Program-made: the position numbers and the translations under genes | The notes under the pieces: generated by a model | Seen by the model: the letters and a program-made list of their open reading frames with translations, nothing else | Database searches by the model: none | Told to the model about the DNA's origin: nothing | From: JASLEW01 sp035544875 | GTDB taxonomy: Bacteria; Acidobacteriota; Thermoanaerobaculia; Multivoradales; UBA5704 | Direction: 5' to 3' | Assembly (NCBI GenBank): GCA_035544875.1 | Contig: DASZZP010000107.1 | Location: 62,001 to 126,000 of the forward strand | Length of the DNA: 64,000 nt | Part shown: in pieces, positions 34,351 to 41,455 of the stretch | Numbering within the stretch: the stretch's first letter is position 1 | Layout: each line of letters begins with the position of its first letter

Positions 34351-36610
34351 CATCAGTGAGTCCCATGAGACGGCCGCCGGGCGCGTAGTCGCCCTCGATC
34401 CGCCGGCGGACGATCCGTTCGGCCCTCACCCAGCCTACTCTTCGGGGCTGCGCCTCGACACCGGCGTCCAGCCCGACCGCCTGGTCGACACCCACTGCTG
34501 CTTCTGCGGCCAGCAGTGCGGGATCCGCCTCAAGGTCAAGCACGAGCAGGTGATCGGATTCGAGCCCCGCTACGACTTCCCGTTCAACCGGGGAATGCTC
34601 TGCCCGAAGGGAATCAAGCGCTATCTCCAGGGAGCGCACCCCGACCGGCTGCTCTCGGCCTTCGAGCGCGACGCCGGCTCGCCGGGCGGATTCCGGCCGA
34701 TCGCCTACGGCCAGGCGATCGAGCGCGCCGCGGAGGCAATCCGCCGGATTCAGGCGGCCGGCGGCCGCGACGCGATGGCGGTGCTCTCGGGAGCGAGCCT
34801 GACGACCGAGAAGGCGTATCTGTTGGGCAAGTTCGCCCACATGGCGCTCCGCACCGCGAACATCGACTACAACGGGCGGCTGTGCATGGTGTCGGCCGCG
34901 GCCGGCAACATCAAAGCCTTCGGCATCGATCGCGCCGCCAATCCGTGTTCTGACCTCCTGGGCGCCGAGGTGATCTGGATCTCGGGCGCCAACGTCGCCG
35001 AGTGTGCGCCGATCACCACCGACTACGTGTGGCAGGCGCGAGAGAGGGGCGCCCGGGTGATCGTCGTCGACCCGCGAGTGACGCCGATTGCCCGCACCTG
35101 CGACCTTTTCCTGCCAATCAAGCCGGGGCGAGACGTGGCTCTGTTCAACGGCATCCTGCACCTGATGATCGAGCAGGGCTGGGTCGACCACGACTTCATC
35201 GCCCGGCACACGGTCGGCTTCGAGGAGGTCGCCCTGCACGTGCGCGAGTGGACCCCGGCGCGGACCGCCCGGGTTACTGGCGTCGCCGAGGCTGCGATCC
35301 GCCGTGCCGCCGAGTGGTGGGGGACGGCGAAGACCAGCTTCCTCATGCACGCGCGCGGCATCGAGCACTCGAGCCATGGCGTCCAGAACGTGCTGGGCGC
35401 CATCGACATCGTGCTCGCCTCGGGGCGGATTGGCCGCGAGTTCTGCGGCTACGCGACGATCACCGGCCAGGGCAACGGCCAGGGCGGCCGCGAGCACGGC
35501 CAGAAGTGCGACCAGCTGCCCGGCGCTCGCAAGCTAGCCGATCCGGAGGCGCGCGCCCACGTCGCCGGAATCTGGGGGATCGATCCCGACGATCTGCCGC
35601 AGCCCGGGGTTGACGCCTACGAGATCTTGCGCAAGATCGAGCGCGGCGAGATCCGCGGCCTGCTGTCGATCTGTTTCAACCCGGTGGTCTCGCTGCCCGA
35701 CAGCGACTACGTCCGCCGGATGCTCGGGAAGCTCGACTTCTTCGTCGCGATCGATTTCTTCATGAGCGAGACGGCGCGCTATGCGGATGTCGTGCTTCCG
35801 GGCTCTCTCCACGAGGAGGACGAAGGGACGGTCACCACGACCGAGGGGCGAGTGATCAAGATCAACAAGGCGATCGCCTGTCCGGGCGAGGCGCGAGAGG
35901 ACTGGAGGATTGTCCAGGACCTGGCGCACGCGCTTGGGCGCGAGCGCGGCTTCACCTTCTCCGGGCCGCGCGAGATCTTCGAGGAGCTGCGCAGGGCCTC
36001 GCGCGGCGGGGTCGCGGACTATTCGGGTATCAGCTACGAGAAAGTCGAGCGCCAGCAGGGCGTGTTCTGGCCTTGTCCCACGGAGGATCACACCGGCACG
36101 CCGCGCCTGTTCGAGCCGGGATCCTGGAACGTCGTCGCCCAGGGCGCCGGCCCGTTTTATTTTCCCGATGGCAGGGCTCGCTTCCACGCCGCGGTCTACT
36201 CGCCGCCGGCCGAGGACGTCGACGAAGATTACCCCGTGATCCTCACCACCGGCAGGGTGATCAGCCAGTTCCTCACGGGCACCCAGACCCGGCGCATCGG
36301 GCCGCTGCTCGACATGGACCCCGAGCCGCGGATCGAGATCCATCCGCAGCTAGCCGGTCGGCTTTCGGTCGAGGACGGCGAATGGGCAACGGTCGAGTCC
36401 AGGCGTGGCGGGCTCACCCTGCGGGCTCGCGTCGTGGCGACGATCCGGCCGGACACGATCTTCGTCCCCTACCACTGGCCGGGCCGCCGCAGCGTCAACC
36501 GGGTGACCTTCGCGGCCCAGGACCCGATCTCGAAGATCCCCGAGTTCAAGGCCTGCGCGGTGCGCGTGCGACCGGCAAGCCGCGATGAGATCCGCGAGGC
36601 CGAGAGATGA
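34343..36610 (+). CDS. Molybdopterin oxidoreductase catalytic subunit (Nas/Nap-like)
   Basis: A 755-residue DMSO-reductase-superfamily enzyme. A [4Fe-4S] site, C-C-F-C-G-Q-Q-C with a fourth Cys in M-L-C-P-K-G, is at about 48-90. The likely Mo ligand is Cys in N-G-R-L-C-M-V-S-A, as in NasA/NapA nitrate reductases and unlike the SeCys or Cys-His of formate dehydrogenase. G-Q-G-N-G-Q-G-G-R-E and a C-terminal beta-barrel bind the two pterins. No Tat signal, so cytosolic. ATG 34343 has GGAGAA upstream. With a four-cluster ferredoxin and Rieske protein it is not a standard assimilatory enzyme; nitrate is the best guess, other oxyanions possible. Confidence 0.85.
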   Translation: MADISESHETAAGRVVALDPPADDPFGPHPAYSSGLRLDTGVQPDRLVDTHCCFCGQQCGIRLKVKHEQVIGFEPRYDFPFNRGMLCPKGIKRYLQGAHPDRLLSAFERDAGSPGGFRPIAYGQAIERAAEAIRRIQAAGGRDAMAVLSGASLTTEKAYLLGKFAHMALRTANIDYNGRLCMVSAAAGNIKAFGIDRAANPCSDLLGAEVIWISGANVAECAPITTDYVWQARERGARVIVVDPRVTPIARTCDLFLPIKPGRDVALFNGILHLMIEQGWVDHDFIARHTVGFEEVALHVREWTPARTARVTGVAEAAIRRAAEWWGTAKTSFLMHARGIEHSSHGVQNVLGAIDIVLASGRIGREFCGYATITGQGNGQGGREHGQKCDQLPGARKLADPEARAHVAGIWGIDPDDLPQPGVDAYEILRKIERGEIRGLLSICFNPVVSLPDSDYVRRMLGKLDFFVAIDFFMSETARYADVVLPGSLHEEDEGTVTTTEGRVIKINKAIACPGEAREDWRIVQDLAHALGRERGFTFSGPREIFEELRRASRGGVADYSGISYEKVERQQGVFWPCPTEDHTGTPRLFEPGSWNVVAQGAGPFYFPDGRARFHAAVYSPPAEDVDEDYPVILTTGRVISQFLTGTQTRRIGPLLDMDPEPRIEIHPQLAGRLSVEDGEWATVESRRGGLTLRARVVATIRPDTIFVPYHWPGRRSVNRVTFAAQDPISKIPEFKACAVRVRPASRDEIREAER

Positions 36611-36655
36611 GCCCAGGCTTCGATCTGCCCGCGACGCTCTGGCTCTGAGCCGCCC

Positions 36656-37297
36656 ATGCCCGTACCCGCCGACCAGGGCTTCTACATCGACCCGGCTCGC
36701 TGCATTGGCTGCAACGCATGCGTTCAGGCTTGCACGGAATGCGACACCCACAAAGGGGTGTCGATGATCCAGCTCGACTTCATCGACCGCGCGCGCTCGC
36801 CGCAAACGGTGCCGGTCGTCTGCATGCACTGTGACCAACCGACGTGCGCCGAGGTCTGCCCCGCGGACGCCATCAAACGCACCGCGGACGGCGTCGTCCA
36901 GACCGCGCGCAAGGCGCGTTGCATCGCCTGCAACAACTGCGTTCTCGCCTGCCCGTTCGGCGTCCCCAAGATGCACGATGCCGCCAACCTGATGATGAAG
37001 TGCGACATGTGCTACGACCGCACCTCGCAAGGTCTGAAGCCCATGTGCGCGTCGGTCTGCCCGAGTCAGGCTCTGCTGTACTGCACCAGCGAAGAATTCG
37101 AGCGGCTGCGCCCTGCCTCACGCGCGGTCGGCAGCTTCCGCTTTGGCGCTCAGGTCGTCACCACGCGAGTCAAGATGCTGGTCCCAAAGGGATTCGCGGA
37201 GGATCTCCTGGCGGTCACCGCGCCGCTCGAACGCGCGGCGCGAGAAGAGCCTGCGGATTTGCTGCTCGAGAACCTCTACCAGGAGACCCCAACGTGA
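36656..37297 (+). CDS. Four-cluster [4Fe-4S] electron-transfer subunit
   Basis: A 213-residue DmsB/NrfC-type ferredoxin. Cys groups in order are C-I-G-C-N-A-C-x3-C, C-M-H-C-x4-C-x3-C, C-I-A-C-N-N-C-x3-C and C-D-M-C with a downstream C-x3-C, enough for four clusters. It links the Mo subunit to the membrane partner. 46 bp after the Mo gene; its stop overlaps the Rieske start (GTGA). Confidence 0.92.
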   Translation: MPVPADQGFYIDPARCIGCNACVQACTECDTHKGVSMIQLDFIDRARSPQTVPVVCMHCDQPTCAEVCPADAIKRTADGVVQTARKARCIACNNCVLACPFGVPKMHDAANLMMKCDMCYDRTSQGLKPMCASVCPSQALLYCTSEEFERLRPASRAVGSFRFGAQVVTTRVKMLVPKGFAEDLLAVTAPLERAAREEPADLLLENLYQETPT

Positions 37298-37839
37298 GTC
37301 GGCGCGACCCCGACGAGATGACCATCGCACCCGACGGCCGCCCGCTCGCCGAGCAGCCGAAGTGGCGCCGCGATTTCCCGATTGACGTGCCGGAGGACCA
37401 CTACGTCGCGCGCCGCGAATTCACGAAGTTCCTCGCGCTCACCAGCTTCGCCTTCGCCGTCGGCCAGGCCTGGATCTTCGCGAAGAGCCTGCTGGGCCGG
37501 CACCGCTCCTTCCCGGAGCTCAGTGTCGCCCGGCTCGCCGATCTTCCAATCGGCGGCAGTCTCCAGTTCGACTACCCGGGCCCGGGCTCGCCCAAGCTTC
37601 TCGTCCGCCTGGGCCAGGGCGAGCTGGTCGCCTTCGACGCGCGCTGCACCCACCTCTCGTGCCCGGTGATCCCGCAGGTCGATCGCGGCCGCTTCCACTG
37701 CCCGTGCCACCAGGGGAACTTCGATCTCACCTCCGGCCGGCCGCTCTCCGGACCGCCGCGGCGGCCGCTGCCGAAAGTCAAGATCGAGCTGCGGGGCGAA
37801 GAGGTGTTCGCGGTCGGAGTCGCGGAGAGCACACCGTGA
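37294..37839 (+). CDS. Rieske-type subunit of the Mo operon
   Basis: A 181-residue [2Fe-2S] protein. GTG 37294, in a GTGA overlap like the next junction, is preferred; ATG 37318 is the alternative. A-R-R-E-F-T-K-F-L precedes one hydrophobic anchor (about 50-70), and the cluster motifs are C-T-H-L-S-C and C-P-C-H-Q-G. A Rieske protein beside a Mo-enzyme is uncommon; it may join the enzyme to a high-potential carrier or act as its quinol-oxidising step. Confidence 0.9.
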   Translation: MSRRDPDEMTIAPDGRPLAEQPKWRRDFPIDVPEDHYVARREFTKFLALTSFAFAVGQAWIFAKSLLGRHRSFPELSVARLADLPIGGSLQFDYPGPGSPKLLVRLGQGELVAFDARCTHLSCPVIPQVDRGRFHCPCHQGNFDLTSGRPLSGPPRRPLPKVKIELRGEEVFAVGVAESTP

Positions 37840-38063
37840 ACGGCCGTTCGCGCTTCTCGCGCGCGCAGCGTACGTCGATCCTCTCCGGCATAGTTTCGAT
37901 CGTGGTCTTGATCGTGGTGCTGCAGCTCTGGCTGTTGACTGCGACGATCAACGCCCATCTCGGCGGCAACCTCGCCGTGGCGGCGCCGGCCGCGGCCGCG
38001 AGCCTGCTCTGCTTCGTGCTCGTGGCCGGCCTGCTGCGCTACGTCTATCGGCTCGATCGCTGA
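37836..38063 (+). CDS. Small two-helix membrane protein
   Basis: A 75-residue protein with basic N-terminus and two hydrophobic helices (about 16-38 and 45-68). GTG start overlapping the Rieske stop. No enzyme motif. Position inside a tight operon makes it a likely assembly or structural subunit of the membrane complex. Confidence 0.7.
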   Translation: MNGRSRFSRAQRTSILSGIVSIVVLIVVLQLWLLTATINAHLGGNLAVAAPAAAASLLCFVLVAGLLRYVYRLDR

Positions 38064-39155
38064 GTGGATGCCCCAGCATTGAAGACCCTGCTTCGCGGCC
38101 GGCTCTCCGCCGCGATCGCCGGCCTCTTCCCCGGCTACTTCGCGCTGGTCATGGCGACCGGGATCGTCTCGATTTCCTGTCACTTGATGGCGCTGCCGTC
38201 GATCGCGCGTGCGCTGCTTGCGATCAACCTGGCCGCCTACGCGGCGCTGGCGTTGCTCACCCTCGCCCGCGCCGTGCTCTACCCGCGCCGGATGCTTTCT
38301 GATCTTGCCGACCACGCCCGCGGCTCGGGCTTCTTCACGATGGTGGCCGGCACCAATGTGCTGGGCAGCCAGTGCCTGCGCGTCGCCGGCTGGCGAGGCA
38401 TCGCGGAGGTGCTGTGCGGCTCCGGGTTGGTGCTCTGGATCGTCGTCATGTATGCCTTTTTCACCGCGGTCATCGTGCGTACCAAGAAACCGACGTTGAG
38501 CGAAGGGATCAATGGCGCCTGGCTCATCGCCACCGTCGCCACTCAATCGGTGGCGATTCTGGGTGTCGCGCTGGGGACGCCGTTCGGCTGGCCTCCGGCG
38601 ACGGTCGCTTTCGGCGCGCTCGTGTTCTTCCTCGTCGGGTGCATGCTGTATTTGGCGATCATCACTCTCATCTTCTATCGCCTCGCCTTCCTCGAGCTCG
38701 CAACCGCCGAACTCACACCGCCGTATTGGATCAACATGGGCGCGGTCGCGATCACCACGCTCTCCGGCTCGACGCTCCTCCTCGCCGCCCCGCGCTCGCC
38801 CCTCCTCGCCGAACTCGCCCCCTTCCTCAAGGGTTTCACGCTCTTCTTCTGGTCCGCCGCGAGCTGGTGGATTCCGCTCCTTCTCCTGCTCGGTGGCTGG
38901 CGCCACATCTGGCGCCGTCACCCGCTCACCTATGACCCGCAGTACTGGGGAATGGTCTTCCCGCTCGGCATGTACTCCGCCGCCACCTGGCGGCTCGCCG
39001 AAGCGCTCCCGTTCCCATCGCTCGCCGCGATCGCGCGCGCCGCCCTGATCGTCGCGCTGCTGGCATGGTTCGCGACGGCTCTGGGGCTCGCAGGCTCCGG
39101 AGTTCGACGAAGTTCCTTGCTCCCGCGCAAGGACCGCGTGGAGGGGCGCACCTAG
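38064..39155 (+). CDS. TDT-family (TehA/SLAC1-like) transporter
   Basis: A 363-residue protein with ten membrane helices in five hairpins. G-Y-F-A-L-V-M-A-T-G-I-V-S in helix 1 is the tellurite-resistance/dicarboxylate-transporter signature, and G-T-N-V-L-G-S-Q follows helix 3. GTG start at 38064, directly after the previous stop. Members carry anions (nitrate or chloride in SLAC1, malate or sulfite in others). In this operon, import of the substrate or export of the product anion of the Mo enzyme is a natural guess. Confidence 0.85.
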   Translation: MDAPALKTLLRGRLSAAIAGLFPGYFALVMATGIVSISCHLMALPSIARALLAINLAAYAALALLTLARAVLYPRRMLSDLADHARGSGFFTMVAGTNVLGSQCLRVAGWRGIAEVLCGSGLVLWIVVMYAFFTAVIVRTKKPTLSEGINGAWLIATVATQSVAILGVALGTPFGWPPATVAFGALVFFLVGCMLYLAIITLIFYRLAFLELATAELTPPYWINMGAVAITTLSGSTLLLAAPRSPLLAELAPFLKGFTLFFWSAASWWIPLLLLLGGWRHIWRRHPLTYDPQYWGMVFPLGMYSAATWRLAEALPFPSLAAIARAALIVALLAWFATALGLAGSGVRRSSLLPRKDRVEGRT

Positions 39156-39204
39156 GGCCTTACAGCCCGCCCGCCCGCACCGGCGGCACGGTCTTTTCTG
39201 CCCG

Positions 39205-39609
39205 TCAGGGTTGCGACAGGCTGAAGAAGTTGCCGGAGTCGTCGGTGAAGACTGCCGAAAGGCCCCACGACTCCTTCTGCGGGGCGCCGTGGAACGGCAC
39301 GCCGCGCGCCTTGAGCTCCTCATAGGTGGCGGCGCAGTCGTCGGTGTCGAAGGCGCCGCCGCCGAGTACGCCCTTTTCGACCAGCGAGCGGAGCTGCGCC
39401 GCGGTCTCGTCGTTGAAGATCATCCCCGGCTCCGGCTCCATGAGGGCGATCTCCAGCTCTGGCTGGCCGGGGACGCCGACCGTGACCCAGCGGAAGTCAC
39501 CCATCGTGGCGTCGGTGCGCACTTCGAGGCCGAGCTTCTTGGTATAGAACTCGATGGCGCGGTCTTGGTCCAGGACGTAGACGGTGGCATGAGAGAGGCG
39601 CTTGATCAT
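39205..39609 (-). CDS. VOC-family (glyoxalase/bleomycin-resistance fold) protein
   Basis: A 134-residue metal-dependent VOC-fold protein. I-K-R-L-S-H-A-T-V-Y-V starts the first beta-alpha-beta module with His as a likely ligand; E-I-A-L-M-E-P and a late Glu complete a glyoxalase-like set. AAAGGAG precedes ATG 39609. Substrate unknown; stand-alone. Confidence 0.88.
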   Translation of the reverse strand: MIKRLSHATVYVLDQDRAIEFYTKKLGLEVRTDATMGDFRWVTVGVPGQPELEIALMEPEPGMIFNDETAAQLRSLVEKGVLGGGAFDTDDCAATYEELKARGVPFHGAPQKESWGLSAVFTDDSGNFFSLSQP

Positions 39610-39739
39610 CGTGGTCTCCTTTCAAGGGAGAAACCCTACGACATTGCCCGCCGGTCCGCTTATCGCCGATTGCGGTTCTGCGCCGCGTAGGCCGGCGACC
39701 GGGGCGCCTCCGGCCGGCCGGCGCTCGTTCAGGCCACGA

Positions 39740-40214
39740 TCACGAGTACATCGCCACGAAGCATCCCGGCACGCGGTACGCCGGGCCGACCGACCGCGGC
39801 ACCGCGACCCAGCGCCGGCGGTAGTGCTGGGGAGGAGCTCCGGCGTACTTCCGGAAGGAGCTGCTGAAAGACGCGAGGCTCTCGTAGCCGACGTCGAGGC
39901 AGATCTCGGTGACGCTCCGGTCGGTGGTCTCGAGCAAGCGTGCGCGCGCGCTCGAGACGGAGCTGCGCCAGGTAGCGCCCGGGCGTCTCGCCGTACGCCT
40001 GCCGGAAGAGGCGCAAGAAATGGAACTTCGAGAAGCAGGCCGCGCGCGCCATCTCCCCGAGCTCGATCGGCTCCTCGGGGTGGGCCGCGAGCCGGACGCG
40101 CACCCGCCGCAGCCGCTCGAGCACAGCCAAGTCATAGGCGCCCCGGCGGCGCGCCAGGAGGAGGCCGCCATAGAAGAGGCCCCAGCCCTGCTTGGCCTGT
40201 GACCGCCCAGCCAT
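39740..40214 (-). pseudogene. AraC-family regulator, frameshifted
   Basis: The first HTH reads in one frame (E-L-G-E-M-A-R-A-A-C-F-S-K-F-H-F-L-R-L-F). The second HTH and end (T-D-R-S-V-T-E-I-C-L-D-V-G-Y-E-S) are in another. The shift falls in a GCGCGCGC run near 39938-39950. Joined, they give a normal AraC DNA-binding domain without a sensor domain. A real mutation or a sequencing slip in the GC repeat are both possible. Confidence 0.8.
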
Positions 40215-40266
40215 TTCAGTCCTCGTGCTCGCCGAGCTTCGCCGACATCATCAACAGGGCTGCCGT

Positions 40267-40362
40267 TCAGTGGCCGGCGGCTGAGACGGGACGGTTGGGG
40301 CGGGCGCGGGTGGTGCGGTCGACGAAGAGCAGGGCGTCGAAGCGGTCGGTAATGACCACGGG
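40267..40362 (-). pseudogene. Possible C-terminal scrap of an erythromycin-esterase-like gene
   Basis: About 30 codons ending D-A-L-L-F-V-D-R-T-T-R-A-R-P-N and a stop resemble the C-terminus of erythromycin-esterase-family proteins. No upstream domain is present. The rest of 40215-40430 shows nothing recognisable. Confidence 0.3.
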
Positions 40363-40430
40363 AGCCAGCCCAGGAGAAGCGGAGGAAGCAGCAGCACCGA
40401 CGAGCTCATTGGACCTCTCCTCGCCTGATC

Positions 40431-41117
40431 TCAATGTACCACCGGCGTTTGCGACCGGGATGCCGACGCGGCGAGGAGCTCCTGGAGGTACTTTCCCCAC
40501 AGGGCCGGCAGCGAGTGGGTGCCGTGGCCACGGGTCTGGGGAGTGATCGGGAGGAGGACGTACCGACCGCGCGGGACATGGAGGATGGCCTCATCAAGGA
40601 TGCCGAGCTCCGGCGGGTTGACTTGGTCGTCGGCGGAGTTCACGGCGTAGAGAGGGGCGCGGATCTCTCCGAGGTGGGGCAGCGGGTTGTAATCGCGCGA
40701 AGCCTCGAACTGGTAGATGACGTCGTTGGCGTCGAGGGTGGAGGTGTAGCGCTTGACCAGGGTCGCGAGAAGGGCCTCGGCCTGCTCGCGGGTGGGGGCT
40801 TCTTTCTGCCACCGCAGCGGGCTCGACACCATGAACTAGGTTCTGGTGAGTATCTTTGTCCCAGGGCAACACCAGAACGTGAACGGCCGAGACCAGTCCG
40901 CGGGGCTGGATCGCGTACTTGCCCTGCTTCCACTCAGGGTCGCTCTCGATCGAATCGACGATCATCCTGCGCAGCATGCGGTTGCGGCCGGCGATCTCCA
41001 CTGGCAGGCTGGCCAGCGGCATCAGCGCGTCCATGAAGCCGGGGTAGATGTACCCCCACAGCCAGGTGTGCATGCCGCCCATCGAGGTGCCCATCACCAG
41101 GCGGAGGTGGTTGACTC
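40431..41117 (-). pseudogene. Alpha/beta hydrolase (homoserine acetyltransferase-like), 5'-truncated and frameshifted
   Basis: The nucleophile elbow G-T-S-M-G-G-M-H (Ser) and P-L-A-S-L-P-V-E-I-A-G-R-N-R-M are in one frame. After a shift near 40833-40870 the frame changes and continues with S-P-L-R-W-Q-K-E-A-P-T-R, N-S-A-D-D-Q-V-N-P-P-E-L-G (Asp) and H-G-T-H (His). So the catalytic triad exists but in two frames, and the first roughly 120 residues are replaced by a cyclophilin fragment. Confidence 0.8.
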
Positions 41118-41366
41118 GAACTGGGCAATGAAACCGGCGACGACGCGGAAGAAACGCGAGTCGTCGAAGAAGCCTGCCGAAACCAGCTGGTAGAAGCGGT
41201 CGGCGCCGTGCGGCGCCCACTCCCGCCTGACCTCGACGACGAACGCGCCCTGGCTGGTTTCGCAGCGCGCCCGGAAAACCGACGGCGCCTGCCCCGTCAG
41301 GCCTGGAGCCGCGCTCGCCGCCATCGTCACGAGCGCCGTCATCGCCGTGACCGCCAGGATCGCCAC
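41118..41366 (-). pseudogene. Cyclophilin-type peptidyl-prolyl isomerase, 5' fragment
   Basis: A hydrophobic leader, then F-V-V-E-V-R-R-E-W-A-P-H-G-A-D-R-F-Y and F-F-R-V-V-A-G-F-I-A-Q-F, the N-terminal third of a cyclophilin including its F-x-R-V catalytic strand. Right after Q-F it runs into the hydrolase fragment, joining two unrelated genes head to tail. Confidence 0.78.
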
Positions 41367-41455
41367 AGTCGCCGCTCCAAGGGCAACCGCCGGCGCGGGC
41401 GCTCGTTGCGATCCCGCTCGCCGACCCTTGACGCCGCGTGAAGGCGTCGCCGTCG

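Noticed and set aside
39740..40214. Programmed frameshift in the AraC gene
   Set aside because: The shift lies in a plain GC-dinucleotide run with no slippery heptamer, and neighbouring genes are also broken; mutation or sequencing slip is simpler.
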